Positions 1 through 10,835 of a stretch of DNA of 64,000 nt are shown here, in pieces. Below the pieces are notes generated by a model. It was not told the DNA's origin and searched no databases. It saw only the letters and a program-made list of their open reading frames with translations. Numbering within the stretch: position 1 is the first letter of the stretch; every line of letters begins with the position of its first letter. The DNA comes from Pardosa pseudoannulata (lineage: Eukaryota; Arthropoda; Arachnida; Araneae; Lycosidae): positions 45,731,015 to 45,795,014 of the forward strand of contig CM063510.1 of NCBI GenBank assembly GCA_032207245.1, written 5' to 3'. A program made the position numbers and the translations under genes.

Positions 1-80
1 ATGCGATTCCTCTGGAGGTGACACGCCAAGCCATACCGGGGAGTCTTCGGCTTGTCCTTGCTTTTAAATTAAGAGGGCCT
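1..80 (+). repeat. End of a low-copy repeat, cut by the window edge
   Basis: This stretch shares a framework with 11290-11375: CCTCTGG, then a divergent 45-base middle, then AAATTAAGAGG. It is richer in GC than its surroundings. The family is not recognised; at 11 kb it follows a tRNA-like head, so it may be the 3' half of a SINE. Confidence 0.3.
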
Positions 81-156
81 CTTTTTGAGGTTTAGTCAGT
101 CTTTTGGTTTCTCGCTCAAAATTAAGCTGCCTATTATCCTTAGCCATGCACCAGTC

Positions 157-437
157 AGTCGAACAAGGACCGAAAGGTTAAGGCACTGATATTTGATACC
201 AGAGTTCGTGGGTTCGAATCACACTGGATGTTCGTTGCAATTTTTTTTTTTTTGACCCACTCAAGCCTCGATCCCGCTACCCTCCGGTAGCGAGATCGCT
301 GCCTTTAACGACTGAGCTTCAGGGGCTCAGGATGTTCGTTGCCGTTCGAAATCGGCATCAAGCAGGAGGTCCAGGCCTCATTTGCCCTCGTGTTCCAAAA
401 AAGTAGAGCGTAGAAATCCAAACCAAACCAAACCAAA
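157..437 (+). mobile_element. tRNA-Arg-derived SINE, split by a second insertion
   Basis: The copy has the family layout: a tRNA-like head with B box GGTTCGAATC, a body with ATGTTCGTTGCCGTTCG and CAAGCAGGAGGTCC, and a tail of four CCAAA units. A 13-base target duplication with one mismatch, CCATGCACC(A/A)(G/A)TC, lies at 144-156 and 438-450. The body is interrupted at 239-329. The head is diverged, so this copy is old. Confidence 0.85.
239..329 (-). mobile_element. Short tRNA-like retroposon nested in the SINE
   Basis: On the minus strand this 91-base insert reads as a tRNA-like sequence (AGCTCAGTCGTTAAAGG near an A box, GGGATCGAGGC near a B box) ending in 13 A residues. It is flanked by perfect 13-base copies of GGATGTTCGTTGC at 226-238 and 330-342. 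The A tail and the duplication together indicate LINE-machinery insertion. It is either a separate tiny SINE family or a retroposed tRNA fragment. Confidence 0.75.
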
Positions 438-544
438 CCATGCACCAATCGCATGTTGTCACGAGGTCTATTGAATCTAGTAAATTTTCTCCAATATCAA
501 GGCAATTGTGTAGTGGATAAAATTTTTGAATTAATTTCGAATAG

Positions 545-714
545 TGGCCGAATGGTTAGGGTGCTGGCCTTCGGAACCGGAGTTCGTGGGTTCGAATCCC
601 ACAGTGGCATGGATGTTCAAAGCAGTTCGGAATCGGCTTTAAGCAGTAGGTCCCGGTCTCATTAGCCCTCGTGTTGCAAAAAGTAGACCGTAGAGCTCCA
701 AACCAAACCAAACC
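545..714 (+). mobile_element. tRNA-Arg-derived SINE, near-intact copy
   Basis: This is the best reference copy in the window. The head has A box TGGCCGAATGG, an anticodon-like loop CTTCGGA whose middle triplet TCG would read arginine, and B box GGTTCGAATCC. The body has GTTCGGAATCGG and GTCTCATTAGCCCTCGTG, and the tail is a CCAAA repeat. A perfect 10-base target duplication, TTTCGAATAG, lies at 535-544 and 715-724. The acceptor-stem ends are not paired, so it is not a tRNA gene. Confidence 0.93.
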
Positions 715-724
715 TTTCGAATAG

Positions 725-1771
725 AAATCTGGCTTTTGGACCCTCCAGTCAACATTTTAAGTCCCCAGCGTAAGACAAACTAACGATAGTTTAAATGTTG
801 TTATTTATTTCATTAAAATATACACCTTGAAACTTAAGAAAATACATCTAATAGAAATGAAATCGTAATCGGCATCTATTCTATTGAACATTTCTAACTT
901 CTTATAGTACCAATTCTTCATGAACGATATAGAATTGCTTACTTCGCTCCTCCTTCATGCCCATCCTTCTCATCCTTAAATGTTCTAACATGCTTTCTTA
1001 ACATGCACCTTAATGATTTTTCCATACATTTCATTGATATTGCAAAGAATTTCTGCTTTTGCATCTTTTATTTTAAAAAAACATTACTCGAAACGTGTTT
1101 CATAATCGGTGGGATTTTCAGTTGTCTGGTCTTGTAAACACATTCGTATCGGGCAATTTATCCTATATTTTCATATAATTCTAGGTATTTGCTTGATATA
1201 TCATCACATTTGTATTAAAACCGCATTAGTAATTTTTTTAATTAATATATTTTATTGAAATTTTTAGAAGATGTACATACATAACTAGTATCAGTATTTT
1301 TTAGGATAATATTCAATGGAACATCTACCTTTGTACAACTGTACTTCACAGTATTTACATACGCATCAGAAATACTATTAATTTCTGTTCTATATAAAAC
1401 AGGCTCGCTTTTTTTTCATAGGTATAATATCAAATTTATCTGGTAATTCATCAAGAATTTCGTTTTCAAATTCATCTACTCTACCCATGATGATAAAAAT
1501 CTTAAAGCTAATATCCACTGATAAGAAGTTAACTCTAATAATAAGTAATTGCTGACTTATTTTATGTAACTTATTCCATATTTTACACATTTAAATCTGT
1601 AGGTAAATCAGATACTCCTCTTATAAGTAAATCAGACTGCGGGTTTTTTATATGAGCATTACTAACGCACTTTATATACGTTATATAATTTGTAATTAAT
1701 TTTTTAAATTTGTATTTTGATGTTATAAACTTTGAAAATAGGACTTAACTTTTTACATTGTTCTGTGCTAG

Positions 1772-1772
<1 letters not shown>
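725..1772. other. AT-rich, no gene recognised
   Basis: Mostly T/A-rich unique sequence. A minus-strand frame around 1390-1590 ends in a lysine-rich tail after an acidic stretch (EFENEILDELPDKF). It has no family I can name and is followed by stops, so it is not called a gene. Confidence 0.5.

Positions 1773-1827
<55 letters not shown>
1773..1827. repeat. (TA)27 microsatellite
   Basis: Uninterrupted TA dinucleotides for about 55 bases. Confidence 0.97.
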
Positions 1828-1830
<3 letters not shown>

Positions 1831-3196
1831 CAATTTTATAATTAAATACCATAGAAAACTGCATATATTAGGAAACTGTGCAACAAAATTTTTATGGATA
1901 CATTTTATTATTAACTTTGTGTAAAATGACTTTAAATACCTTTTATATAAATTTAGTGTAGATAAAATAAGATCTGGTGTATAGAGGGGGCTTGGTTCCG
2001 CGTAGGACCACGTTATCCATATATATGTATATATTCCCACACACAAAACAAATACAAAAAAAAACAAGTCGTATGCGGTATCACGCAAAGGAAATATGTT
2101 ATCACTTTTCAAGTCCTATTAATTAATTTAAAGATCATTTTTAACAACTTTCATTAAGGTAATACTTAGTTACGAAATGTTTCGTTATGTCCTTTACCAA
2201 ACTGTAAGAATTTTTTAATTTCTTGTGCAACCTATAAACGTATGGTGGAACTTATCAAATATTCACCTCGAGACGTGCCGCTTCAAGCAGTGTAACACAA
2301 TTATAAAACCGTGATTACGTGATAAATGTTTCAGAAGGTTCATTAAGGTGTTAATTAATATTTACTTCAAAGTTGAGGTGGAAGTGTTAATCTTCCAGTC
2401 TGACGTAAAGGTCTCTTGTTTTATTAAAAATTTTCGGGAAATTAACAGTTAGGTTTATATAAAATGTCAAGCGCGCGATCGATTACATGAAGAATAGGTA
2501 CACGAGCAAAATCTTGTGAACCGACATGTTGTGAGGTTAAAATTAGATTTAATGAAAATTTGAAGACAAATTAATAATTACCTAATTGATGTAAGTTACC
2601 TCTTAGAAATGTTTCTATATAAAACGATGGTCTAATAAAAATTCGAACGTAAAACTCTAATTGTAACTTTAAATTTCTGAAGCACTTTTCTCTAATCAAA
2701 TTTATTATAGTACTTAATTCAATATATGTGTGTATGAGTCAATATGAGATAAATATAGATAAAGTAAGTCTTAAAATTACACGGGAATAGTTATCTAATG
2801 TATGAATTGGATATCTATATCATGGGAATGAATGTTATAATACATGAAAAAAATAACGGTGATAACACCCGTATAAACACTGAAAAATCTTTTGCAGATC
2901 CTTAAAGGAACAAAGAGTTTATTAAAAGCCATGGGAAAATAGTATCACCCATAAAGTTCTTTTGTACAACAATACAAACTACGTACTATAATAAGGAATT
3001 TTACAAAATTTTGACTTTGTAACGATCTTCCTTGCTGCTTCATCTGTGAGTTACATTCTCCTCATTTGGGGCACTAAAACAGCAGCTATCAAAGTAACAG
3101 CGTTTTATGCTTTTTTTGAACGGCATTAACGACAGCTGATACTTAAGGTTGCGTAAGTAAATCCTTTCATATCTCACTCTGACTGATCACTTCTAC
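1828..3196. other. AT-rich, no gene recognised
   Basis: No coding frame of note. A small GC-rich island near 1984-2025 (GAGGGGGCTTGGTTCCG) stands out from its AT background and may be a transposon scrap. Confidence 0.5.
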
Positions 3197-3198
3197 TA

Positions 3199-3335
3199 AG
3201 GGCTGGTCTCACCAAAATCATTTAACGACTAACCATGATTAATCTCTGTTTAAACGGAGAATTGTATCCCTCAATTGGTTGGAGCCATAGATTAATCGTG
3301 GTTAGCCATTAAATGACTTTAGTGAGACCGGCCCT
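3199..3335. mobile_element. 137-bp palindromic MITE (family A), TA target duplication
   Basis: Nearly the whole element folds back on itself. The left end AGGGCTGGTCTCAC pairs with the right end GTGAGACCGGCCCT, and the pairing continues inward (CATTTAACGACTAACC against GGTTAGCCATTAAATG). TA flanks both ends at 3197-3198 and 3336-3337. A second copy lies at 10505-10833. TA targeting and long inverted repeats fit a Tc1/mariner-mobilised MITE. There is no coding content. Confidence 0.85.
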
Positions 3336-3337
3336 TA

Positions 3338-4218
3338 TTTTATTTCAAACAGTGATGGGATATACCTCAACGAAACTTATAGGAAAGATTACTCTATTTA
3401 TAACCACTGCTTAGTTAATTGCATGTCCGCATGCACACAATCAGATCAGGTGTAACTGATCTGACCTCCTTACAACTTCTTTGACATCCGTTTGTACGGT
3501 TTTTTAGTAAAAATAAGAGATCATAGTCAACGATATTCAAGAATAAATGTATAACTGAAAGCAAACAAGATTCGTAGATTTTATTGAAATATCTTCTCAT
3601 ATTGATGACCAATGCTGGTTAGGAACCAGAGATCAATAGCTTTCATGAAACTAGTCTCAAATAACAAATTTTCATTTATTTTGTGTCTTTATCACGCATG
3701 CTTTGCTAACTAGTACGCTTGGAAAATGTACTCATCTAAAACCCTTACTTTTAATAAAATAATCAAAAATTTCTCGATATAATCCACTCATGTTAAACTA
3801 CAAGACAGTTTATACATTATAGGAAGGAAAGTTACTTTGTGTATATCAAGATAAATCAACGGTGAATTTCGAGTTTCTAAGAAAATTATCCCTCCCGAGA
3901 TGCCTATCTTGATTCATGATACTTTTATCTTGCCTTTCAGCGAAGTCAAAATTAAATTCAGTTGTTATCATTTGAGAAAGCAGGGTGATTCAATTCGCCA
4001 ATAGCTATAAGACGTCTCGCGTTTACTTCTGAAATCTTATCAATAGTGTTCTGTTGATGGCAGTGAATTTCCCTTACTTTCAGAAATATTCAAGAATATT
4101 TCTGAACTCTTTTAATAGTTACCGTTGTTTTATTTACTAGTTTGAAATATGGTCTGATGCTAAACCATTTCCTTGATAGTATTTTCCAATTAGGTATGCA
4201 TTAAAAAAAGATATTGGT
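3338..4218. other. AT-rich, no gene recognised
   Basis: Unique-looking sequence with no coding frame or repeat that I can support. Confidence 0.5.
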
Positions 4219-5287
4219 TTTATTATACTGTGGGTATATTGATCATTATCTTTACCCAGATAGCAAATTTAGTTTGAAGCAAACTTGTAGCAGTCTTGCT
4301 TTGTAAGCCTGCAAACTTGTAGCAAGTTCAGCATGACAAGTCTGTAAGTTTGATATGACTACAGCTAGTCTAAGAATTTTCGCTTGCTTCAAGGTTGTCA
4401 TGACAAGGTTACCATAGTTTTGCAGCAAAATAGCATTGCAAAAGAGTGGTCGCTTGATGTTTAGTCTGACTTACAGGAGTTTTGCTGCAAATTTGTCGAG
4501 TCGAATTTGTTATGGCAAGATATTATCCAGAAAAATCAAACTTGCTGCAAGTATGCATGATGTCTGGGTAATTATGAGAGCAACACATGAGCAGCCGACA
4601 GAACTCCCTGGAATGGGATAGCAACACGAATACATCTATTGCTAATCGAGATTCTAATCAAAACCCATTTTGTGAAAGACAACAGCACTAATATATGGTA
4701 AGCAATTGTTTCATTATAAATCTTACCAAAGCACAAGCGCTATTCGAGCATATACATGTTGCCATCGGTGTCGATCATGCAAAGGTTGTTGTTACAGGAA
4801 GAGGTCATATTTTGTGGCCCGGTGGATAGTGGAAATTCTTATACAGCCTCTATTTTTATATGTTAGAAATGAATTGGTATGCAAAATTTAGTGAGTTAAC
4901 ATCAAAGTATGGTTATTATACTGTAGGTATATTGATCATTGTCTTTAATTATATGAGCAACACATGAGCAGCCAACAGAACTCCCTGGAATGGGATAGCA
5001 ACACAAATATATCTACTGGTAATCGAGATTCTAACCAAAACCTATTTTGTGAAAGACCACAGCAGTAATCCTTGGTAAGCAATTGTTTCATTATAAATCT
5101 TACGAAAGCACAAGCGTTACCCGAGCATACACATGTCGCAATCGGCATCGACCATTGAAAAGTCGTTGTGACAGGAAATGGTCAGGTTTTGTAGCTAGGT
5201 GGAGAGTGGAAATTCTTATACAACCTCTATTTTTCTTTATTAGAAATGAAATGGTATGCAAAATTTAGTGAGTTGACACTAAAGCAT
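4219..5287 (+). repeat. Tandem duplication, about 377-bp unit
   Basis: Unit 1 runs 4219-4912 and unit 2 runs 4913-5287. Both carry GAGCAACACATGAGCAGCC, CTCCCTGGAATGGGATAGC, GCAATTGTTTCATTATAAAT and GGTATGCAAAATTTAGTGAG in the same order. Unit 1 is longer only because of the MITE at 4255-4568. The short open frames in the two units match each other but lack any recognisable domain. The units differ at many sites, so the duplication is not recent. Confidence 0.88.
4255..4568. mobile_element. 314-bp MITE (family B) with CCCAGA/TCTGGG ends
   Basis: The element begins CCCAGA and ends TCTGGG, with TA duplicated at 4253-4254 and 4569-4570. The sister unit keeps the unfilled site (GTCTTTAATTAT near 4941-4952), which fixes the insertion boundaries. 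Inside are short reiterated AAACTTGTAGCA and CTTGCTGCAAG motifs. No transposase remains, so the superfamily is inferred only from the TA target. Confidence 0.8.
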
Positions 5288-5358
5288 GGGGTTTTGTGTA
5301 TATAGTATAGATACGCAGCAATGAATAATTTCGGCCAGAGTAAAAAAAATCTTATAAC

Positions 5359-5985
5359 TGTTGTAATGCATTTACAACACAAATACCAGTGTTCGTTCTC
5401 AAAGGAAAAACACAGTAAAAATAAGCTATGGAATTAAAGGTAAATGCTTTATATTTAAACTAAAACATTTATTATATATTTGATCTACAGATTAATACAT
5501 GACTTGATTAATATATGAATGACCTGCAATTATTTGGTTTTTATATTCATCAATATTTTTAAAATGGTATTCATTATCAAAATGTTCAAGACCCAGGTAA
5601 CAATCATGAATATTAAGTCAGTTTACCACCAGTAATTACAGGGTATAATGGTGGGGCGCTTAGGCAGGCTGCACGTCGATGCTGGCTTAAAGGTCGTTAC
5701 TTTGCTGGACGTCGGTGCTGGCGTAGCGGTCGTCCCTTTGTAAGGATCGAAAACATATTGCTGGTCCGGGCTCTCTGGCTTGCTCACGGGATCTGGATGC
5801 ACCCGTTCTCTCCGCACTTCCAACCTCTACCCTTTTTCCAGCTTTCTTTCCACAACTTTTCACCTCGGTTCAACGTCCCTTTTTTTTCTCTTTTACATTT
5901 AACATTTCAACAATTGAGTACAACTCTGAGACAATGTTTTTCTACTTCTCCCACTTATTCACTTATTCTGGAATTTTTATAAAAT
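5359..5985 (+). mobile_element. LTR-like repeat (family L), plus-strand copy
   Basis: This copy begins TGTTGTAATG and runs through ACCAGTGT, AACTAAAACATTTATTAT, AGTTTACCACCAGTA, CAGGCTGCACG and GACGTCGGTGCTGG. The same blocks occur in the same order on the opposite strand at 7650-8527. The TG start and length suggest part of a long terminal repeat; the right edge is unclear. No coding sequence is present. Confidence 0.6.
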
Positions 5986-6704
5986 AAAAATACAACTAAG
6001 TATATATATAAATTCTATGTTTATATTATTAAAATATTCTGTAAACAAAAATGATTTTTGAAACAATCAGAATTATTAATGATTTCATTAAACAATATCC
6101 TGTAGCATATTGCAAGTGAGTATACAATAACAAGCTCCGCACACTTTATTATTTTTCTTTGACATTTCTAACAAATTTTATACGACTTGATAATAATAGT
6201 GAAATATTTAAGAACTATTTTAATTTTCCTTATTTTAAAAAGATGTTTAATTTTTAACTTAAATATAAGTTTTGGTAAAACGAATATTTTAAAGAATTCT
6301 ATTTAATTTTTTATATTTTTCGTAGTTGCTAATATGAGTTTATAAGTAATATGTTCAAATTTAAAATTTATACCCATAATATGTTTAGATATCATGTAAG
6401 TTGTGAAAACTGCATATTGAGTAATATCCCGTTTAAAAAACACTTAATAGTGAAATTCCACTAGACTCTATATGATTTTTCTATACAAAAATTTAACCTT
6501 AACAATATTTTATGTGGTATATAATAGCTATCAAGTAAACAAATTTGTGGAAAGCCGATTTTTGGAAGTTTAAAATTTTTTTTGTCATTTTAATCAAACA
6601 TGCTATCTTGTGCTTGTCGAATGTTTTTACTAATTTTAATAATTTTTACTTTAACTTCACGCAATTTTTAAATAACGTAAAAATAACTTTCATAGGAATG
6701 ACAA
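5986..6704. other. AT-rich, no gene recognised
   Basis: Highly AT-rich sequence with no supported feature. Confidence 0.5.
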
Positions 6705-6865
6705 GTCGAACAAAGACCGAATGGTTTGGGCGCTGCTTTTCGGTACCTAAGTTCATTGGTTTGAATCCCAATATAGAGGGGATGTTCGTAGCCTTTCGGT
6801 ATCACTTTTAAACAGTAGATCTTGGTGTTCCAAAAAAGTAGGCAGCAGATATCCAAATTAAACCA
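6705..6865 (+). mobile_element. tRNA-Arg-derived SINE, diverged copy
   Basis: Head with CCGAATGGTTTGGGCGCTG, B box GGTTTGAATCCC, body with GGGATGTTCGTAGCC and AAACAGTAGATC, tail CCAAATTAAACC. The span between AGATC and the tail is partly deleted. No clear target duplication is visible. Confidence 0.8.
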
Positions 6866-7649
6866 GAGGTAGTATAACAAAAGCATTGTTAAAGTAAAAC
6901 TCGTTTACTATACAAAAATCTCGATTTTAGTTAACTTAAAAAACTTTATTTTCTATTTATTACCTTATTGCCCATGTACTATGAGTCTTAATGTATTTTT
7001 ACATTTTTTCACTTTTAGAATTTCAGATTGAACTGAAAGAGCATAGTGTACAAATTTCATTTTCACTGGTTGTAGATCAGCAGAACAACTTTTTAAAATT
7101 CATTTTGCAGCAATACATGGTGTCATTGTAATAAACAATTTATTGCACATTTAATATTATTTTTAGCTTTTAAAAGTTTATTATTTTAAATACTTCTCCG
7201 ATACATAATGATAGTGGTTTAGGGTTGATATTTAATATTTTCTTTTAAAACCTTGATACGTATGTACCGAGGTACTTTCCCACGATGGTCAGCACGTGCA
7301 TGCACAGCTGTGGAAGAAATTTTCAAGAAGAATTTAGGTGTAGCTATTGACTTGGAGTTTTAGTGACCCCTGCAGAGGAGTTATAGATCACGGAATGGCA
7401 CAAGCGTAACGGTCAAGCTCTCACAGAGATGTAACCGTGAGTTGTGGGGACAGAGGCTAAAAAAATGTCAGCTTGCACAAAAGGGGGTTTTTAATGAGCC
7501 CACCTGCACGCCAGAAGGGAGGTAGATATGGGAAAATTTCACCAACAAGCGATTGGCAAAGAAAAAAAGGGAGGCTTTGAAACCGAGGTGATCAGTTGTG
7601 AAAGAGAGTGAAGAAAACTGAGTCGAAGTCGGGATTGAAGAGTTGCTGG
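6866..7649. other. AT-rich spacer, then a GC-richer block next to the L repeat
   Basis: 6866-7260 is plain AT-rich DNA. From about 7262 to 7649 the GC content rises and the sequence abuts the L-family LTR, so it may be internal sequence of the same element. No gag, pol or env motif could be found in any frame. Confidence 0.35.
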
Positions 7650-8527
7650 TGTAACGTCACAGCTCTAAAATAGGTAACTTTGGTAGCGTTATAGTCGTTA
7701 TAGCGTTATAGCGTTATAAATGGTTCTTCAAAGGCCTCATGAGGATGACACATCGAACACAAGCAAGATAGAGAAGAAACAAGAATTTATTCTGGCATAT
7801 ACAAATATTTACATCATTTACATCCTCGGTGCGCTCATTCATCCTCGCCCGCCGGACAACAACTCTCAGCGCCTTCTCCCACACCAAAAGACGCTTGGCC
7901 CTCGTAACGTCACTCGAAATCCCCCCACACCCCTATCTCTGTCTTTTCTACAGGAGAGGTTAGGGAGGAGAGAATGGAGGCAAGGGGACCCCCCAGATAG
8001 TAAAGAACACCTTCGACTGAAGTCAGAGCGAGCCTTGATACACAAACAAATACAAATAAAAATAGTTTTCCAGTAGCGTTATGCTACACTGGACATCCAG
8101 AGAGAGCCATGACCAGCAATCGATTCCCGAACCTACATGCCAGTATAGACGTACAGCAAAATAACGGCCAGTATCGACGCCCTTTACGCCCGAAGTCCAG
8201 CACCGTCGTACAGCCTGATGAAAGCCCCAGCCTGCTCCCCTGTAAATACTGGAGGTAAACTTGATCTTATGCATGAATTACTACCTTGGGTCTCGGAATC
8301 TTTTGATTAAGGAATAACGCATAAAAACAAAGAAGAAATTAATGAATTGTTGTAATGATAAACGTTGAGTAATGAATGTTATACATAGATATAAATCAAG
8401 AAACAATGCTTGTAAATAATTAGTGTACATAATAAATGTTTTAGTTCAAATGTAAGGTATCATCTTTTTACTGTATTTCCCCTTTAAAAAGGGACACTGG
8501 TGTTAGTGTTGTAAGTACATTACAACA
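7650..8527 (-). mobile_element. LTR-like repeat (family L), minus-strand copy
   Basis: Read on the minus strand it starts TGTTGTAATG and ends GACGTTACA. An AATAAA lies near 7786 and a run of TATAACGC repeats lies near 7685-7718. The central part, 7820-8260, is unusually GC-rich for this window. It aligns block by block with 5359-5985 but in inverted orientation. Flanking five-base target repeats do not match, so it is not a clean solo LTR, or the edges are slightly misplaced. Confidence 0.6.
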
Positions 8528-9388
8528 AAGTATTAAAAATTATATCAAACAATGTATTATAATTTTGTGTAAACTATCGTTATACGTCTTCATTTTCTGT
8601 AACTTTTATAATTTACATAAAAACACATATCCTCTCTTTTAAATTTCGAATGCAATTAAAATATTTCGATAAAGTCATTATAGGGCTAGAATACACATAA
8701 AATAATTGGTTGGTGATTTATGAATATTCCGGGTTATTTATTATGCGCGCAAACATAATGTTTAAAATGAATGTTTGGAAGTCGTTACAAACTCAGTTTT
8801 GACAGGCAAATAATGATTATGGCCTTGCTCCTTGTTCCCTGATTTATTATTTACTTTAATAAAATTAAAGCGGTAAAATGGCAATAAATTTAGCCCAAAA
8901 ATATTCAAGTGTGAAAGGATGATAACGAATAACTTTGGCCTTAACACTCCATTACAGTATTTCATAAATCCGTCTTTTCTCAAGTCCTCTTAATACACTA
9001 TTTAAACTTAGATTCTTTTAAAAATATTAATGTTTGGAAGGTTAACTTTCGGAAAGTAGTTTTCCGGTACTGAACATTTCTGTTATCTTTCAGGTTCATG
9101 CCTTCTTACTTTACTAGACTATTTCATAGCAAATTTAACTCCTTTAGGATTCAAACTTATACTGGGATGTTTAAATAGTGTAATGTTTATGAAGATTTAA
9201 TTGCACAAGTTTCATGTGACACTTAATTTAGTCCTTATATTTCTAATTTAAGATGATAAACTCAACGATACTGTTAAGTTTACCAAGTTTAGAAATACAG
9301 GGTGTATGACAAAGCTCTAAATTCGCCATTTCCTTCACAACAGTTGGTCATAGAATATCCTGCCAATTTTTAAAAAATATGTTTCATA
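8528..9388. other. AT-rich, no gene recognised
   Basis: No supported coding or repeat feature. Confidence 0.5.
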
Positions 9389-9390
9389 TA

Positions 9391-10086
9391 CACTGTCTAC
9401 CAATAAGTATTTGGACACCTATGCAAATGACGATATCTTCGGTCCTGATGTACGTCACAGCCTCCGCCGGTATACATAGTGTAGGAAACAGCATCGACAT
9501 GAGTCGCATGCAAGATGCCGTACAGTTCGGAGCTTTCTGATTTCGAGAAAGGTATAATTATAGGGTATCACAAATGTGGCCGATCCTTAAGGGACATATC
9601 TAGCGATCTGAAGTACCCAAAATCGACAGTGGCCTATGTGATTAAGAAGTGGAAGGTGAGCGGTGATTGTCGGAATATGCCCCGAGTCGGCAGACCAATG
9701 AAACTGGGAGATAGACCCCTGTTACTACAATGCCAGTTGTCATGTTTGGAGGTTAATCAAGGCTTCGTATGGTGCCAATGAGTTCATCGAATGGACTGGT
9801 CTGCCCAGAGCCCAGACCTGAACCCTATCGAGAACCTCTGGGACGAGTTCCAACTCGAATTAAGGGGTGCACTGCCCTTCCAAAATCGGTGAAGGAACTT
9901 GTATGTCTACTCTAAGCCGAGTGGAAGACAATACCAGTAGTTGTAATACAAAGACTTGTGGAAAGTATGCCTCGGAGGGTTCACCCTGTAATTGCCTCTC
10001 GTGGAGACTCTACGAACTATTGATTTTGAATAAAGTTAGTTTTTCTTTTCTATCACAGGTGTCCAAATACTTATTGGTAGACAGTG
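9391..10086 (+). mobile_element. Tc1-type transposon, internally deleted
   Basis: The terminal inverted repeats are long and nearly perfect: CACTGTCTACCAATAAG at the left and CTTATTGGTAGACAGTG at the right, each continuing through the GTGTCCAAATA block. TA is duplicated at 9389-9390 and 10087-10088. At 696 bp it is less than half the usual 1.6-kb size of Tc1 elements. It is the same family as the copy at 54374-55378. Confidence 0.95.
9515..10024 (+). pseudogene. Tc1 transposase, N-terminus fused to C-terminus by deletion
   Basis: The first 65 or so codons from ATG 9515 encode the DNA-binding head. [20 protein letters not shown] and DLKYPKSTVAYVIKKWK are the helix-turn-helix segments, followed by the RVGRPMKLGDR linker. 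At about 9716 the frame jumps to the C-terminal region: SPDLNPIENLWDE is readable in another frame, with VKELV and ESMPRRV further on. The middle, which should carry the first two catalytic aspartates of the DD34E triad, is missing. Frameshifts and stops follow. In intact relatives this enzyme cuts and pastes the element at TA sites. This copy cannot be active by itself but keeps ends that a family member could in principle use. Confidence 0.92.
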
Positions 10087-10088
10087 TA

Positions 10089-10502
10089 AGATAAAATGGT
10101 GTTTTATGGTATTTTAAGTAACAATTCTAAATTTTAAAATAAATAAAGTCCATAACTTTATAAGTTCCAGCGTTCATTATTAGTATATTTAATAAAAATT
10201 GAAATTCGTCCTGAAAACCATAACACATAAAGTTCCACTTCTCCGAGACAAAAATGGACAGAGTTATTTAAATTCAAGTTTAAAAGTTTTTCTTTATCGG
10301 TCAGTTAAATGATTACTTACAGTAATTAGAGTTTTAAACCAAGATGAAATGTTCCTTTTACAATGAAAGTGATGGAGGCTTTTTATATCAGGTTGTATCC
10401 ACAGTGTAGTGCATCAACTTTTTCCAGTAAAATAAGCTCTTAAGCCTGCAGTTTTCGGCAAAAAGAATCTTTCAGTCTGATTTCAACCACGAATTACTGT
10501 AG
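10089..10502. other. AT-rich, no gene recognised
   Basis: No supported feature. Confidence 0.5.
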
Positions 10503-10504
10503 TA

Positions 10505-10833
10505 AGGGTGGGTCTCACCGAAGTCGTTTAACGCTAACATCGAATAATATCTGCTTAAACGGAGCCGAACAATGGCCGATTGGTTAGGGTGCCGGCCTTC
10601 GATACCGGAGTTCATGGATTCGAATCCCACAGAAGCATGGATGTTCGTAGCTGTTTGGAATCGGCTTTAAAATGTATGTCCCGGTCTCATTACCTCTCGT
10701 GTTGCAAAAAGTAGACCGTAGCACTCCAAACCAAACCAAACTAACTGTTTAAACGGATAATTGCATCCCACCATTGGTTGGTGCAATGTGTTAATCGCGG
10801 TTAGCTGTTAAACGACTTTGGTGAGAAGGGCCC
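10505..10833. mobile_element. MITE family A, second copy, split by a SINE
   Basis: Left end AGGGTGGGTCTCACC and right end GGTGAGAAGGGCCCT are the family A termini, with TA at 10503-10504 and 10834-10835. Removing the SINE at 10564-10744 and one target copy restores the order seen at 3199-3335, including TTAAACGGA and ATTGCATCCC. Confidence 0.85.
10564..10744 (+). mobile_element. tRNA-Arg-derived SINE inside MITE A
   Basis: Head with TGGCCGATTGGTTAGGGTG, B box ATTCGAATCCC, body with GTAGCTGTTTGGAATCGG, tail CCAAACCAAAC. The target duplication is 13 bases with one mismatch: CTGCTTAAACGGA at 10551-10563 and CTGTTTAAACGGA at 10745-10757. Both lie in MITE sequence, so the SINE is younger than the MITE insertion. 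Confidence 0.93.
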
Positions 10834-10835
10834 TA

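Noticed and set aside
541..620. tRNA-like sequences with A and B boxes, possible tRNA genes
   Set aside because: The acceptor stem is not paired, and each head runs into the conserved SINE body and CCAAA tail with target duplications. They are SINE heads.
1390..1590. 66-codon minus-strand frame, possible small gene or piggyBac C-terminus
   Set aside because: Only a weak resemblance (spaced cysteines in another frame downstream), with several stops; not enough to call.
4706..5268. Two similar 61-codon frames, possible tandem small secreted proteins
   Set aside because: Both lie in the 377-bp duplicated unit and have no signal peptide, conserved cysteine spacing I could trust, or flanking splice signals.
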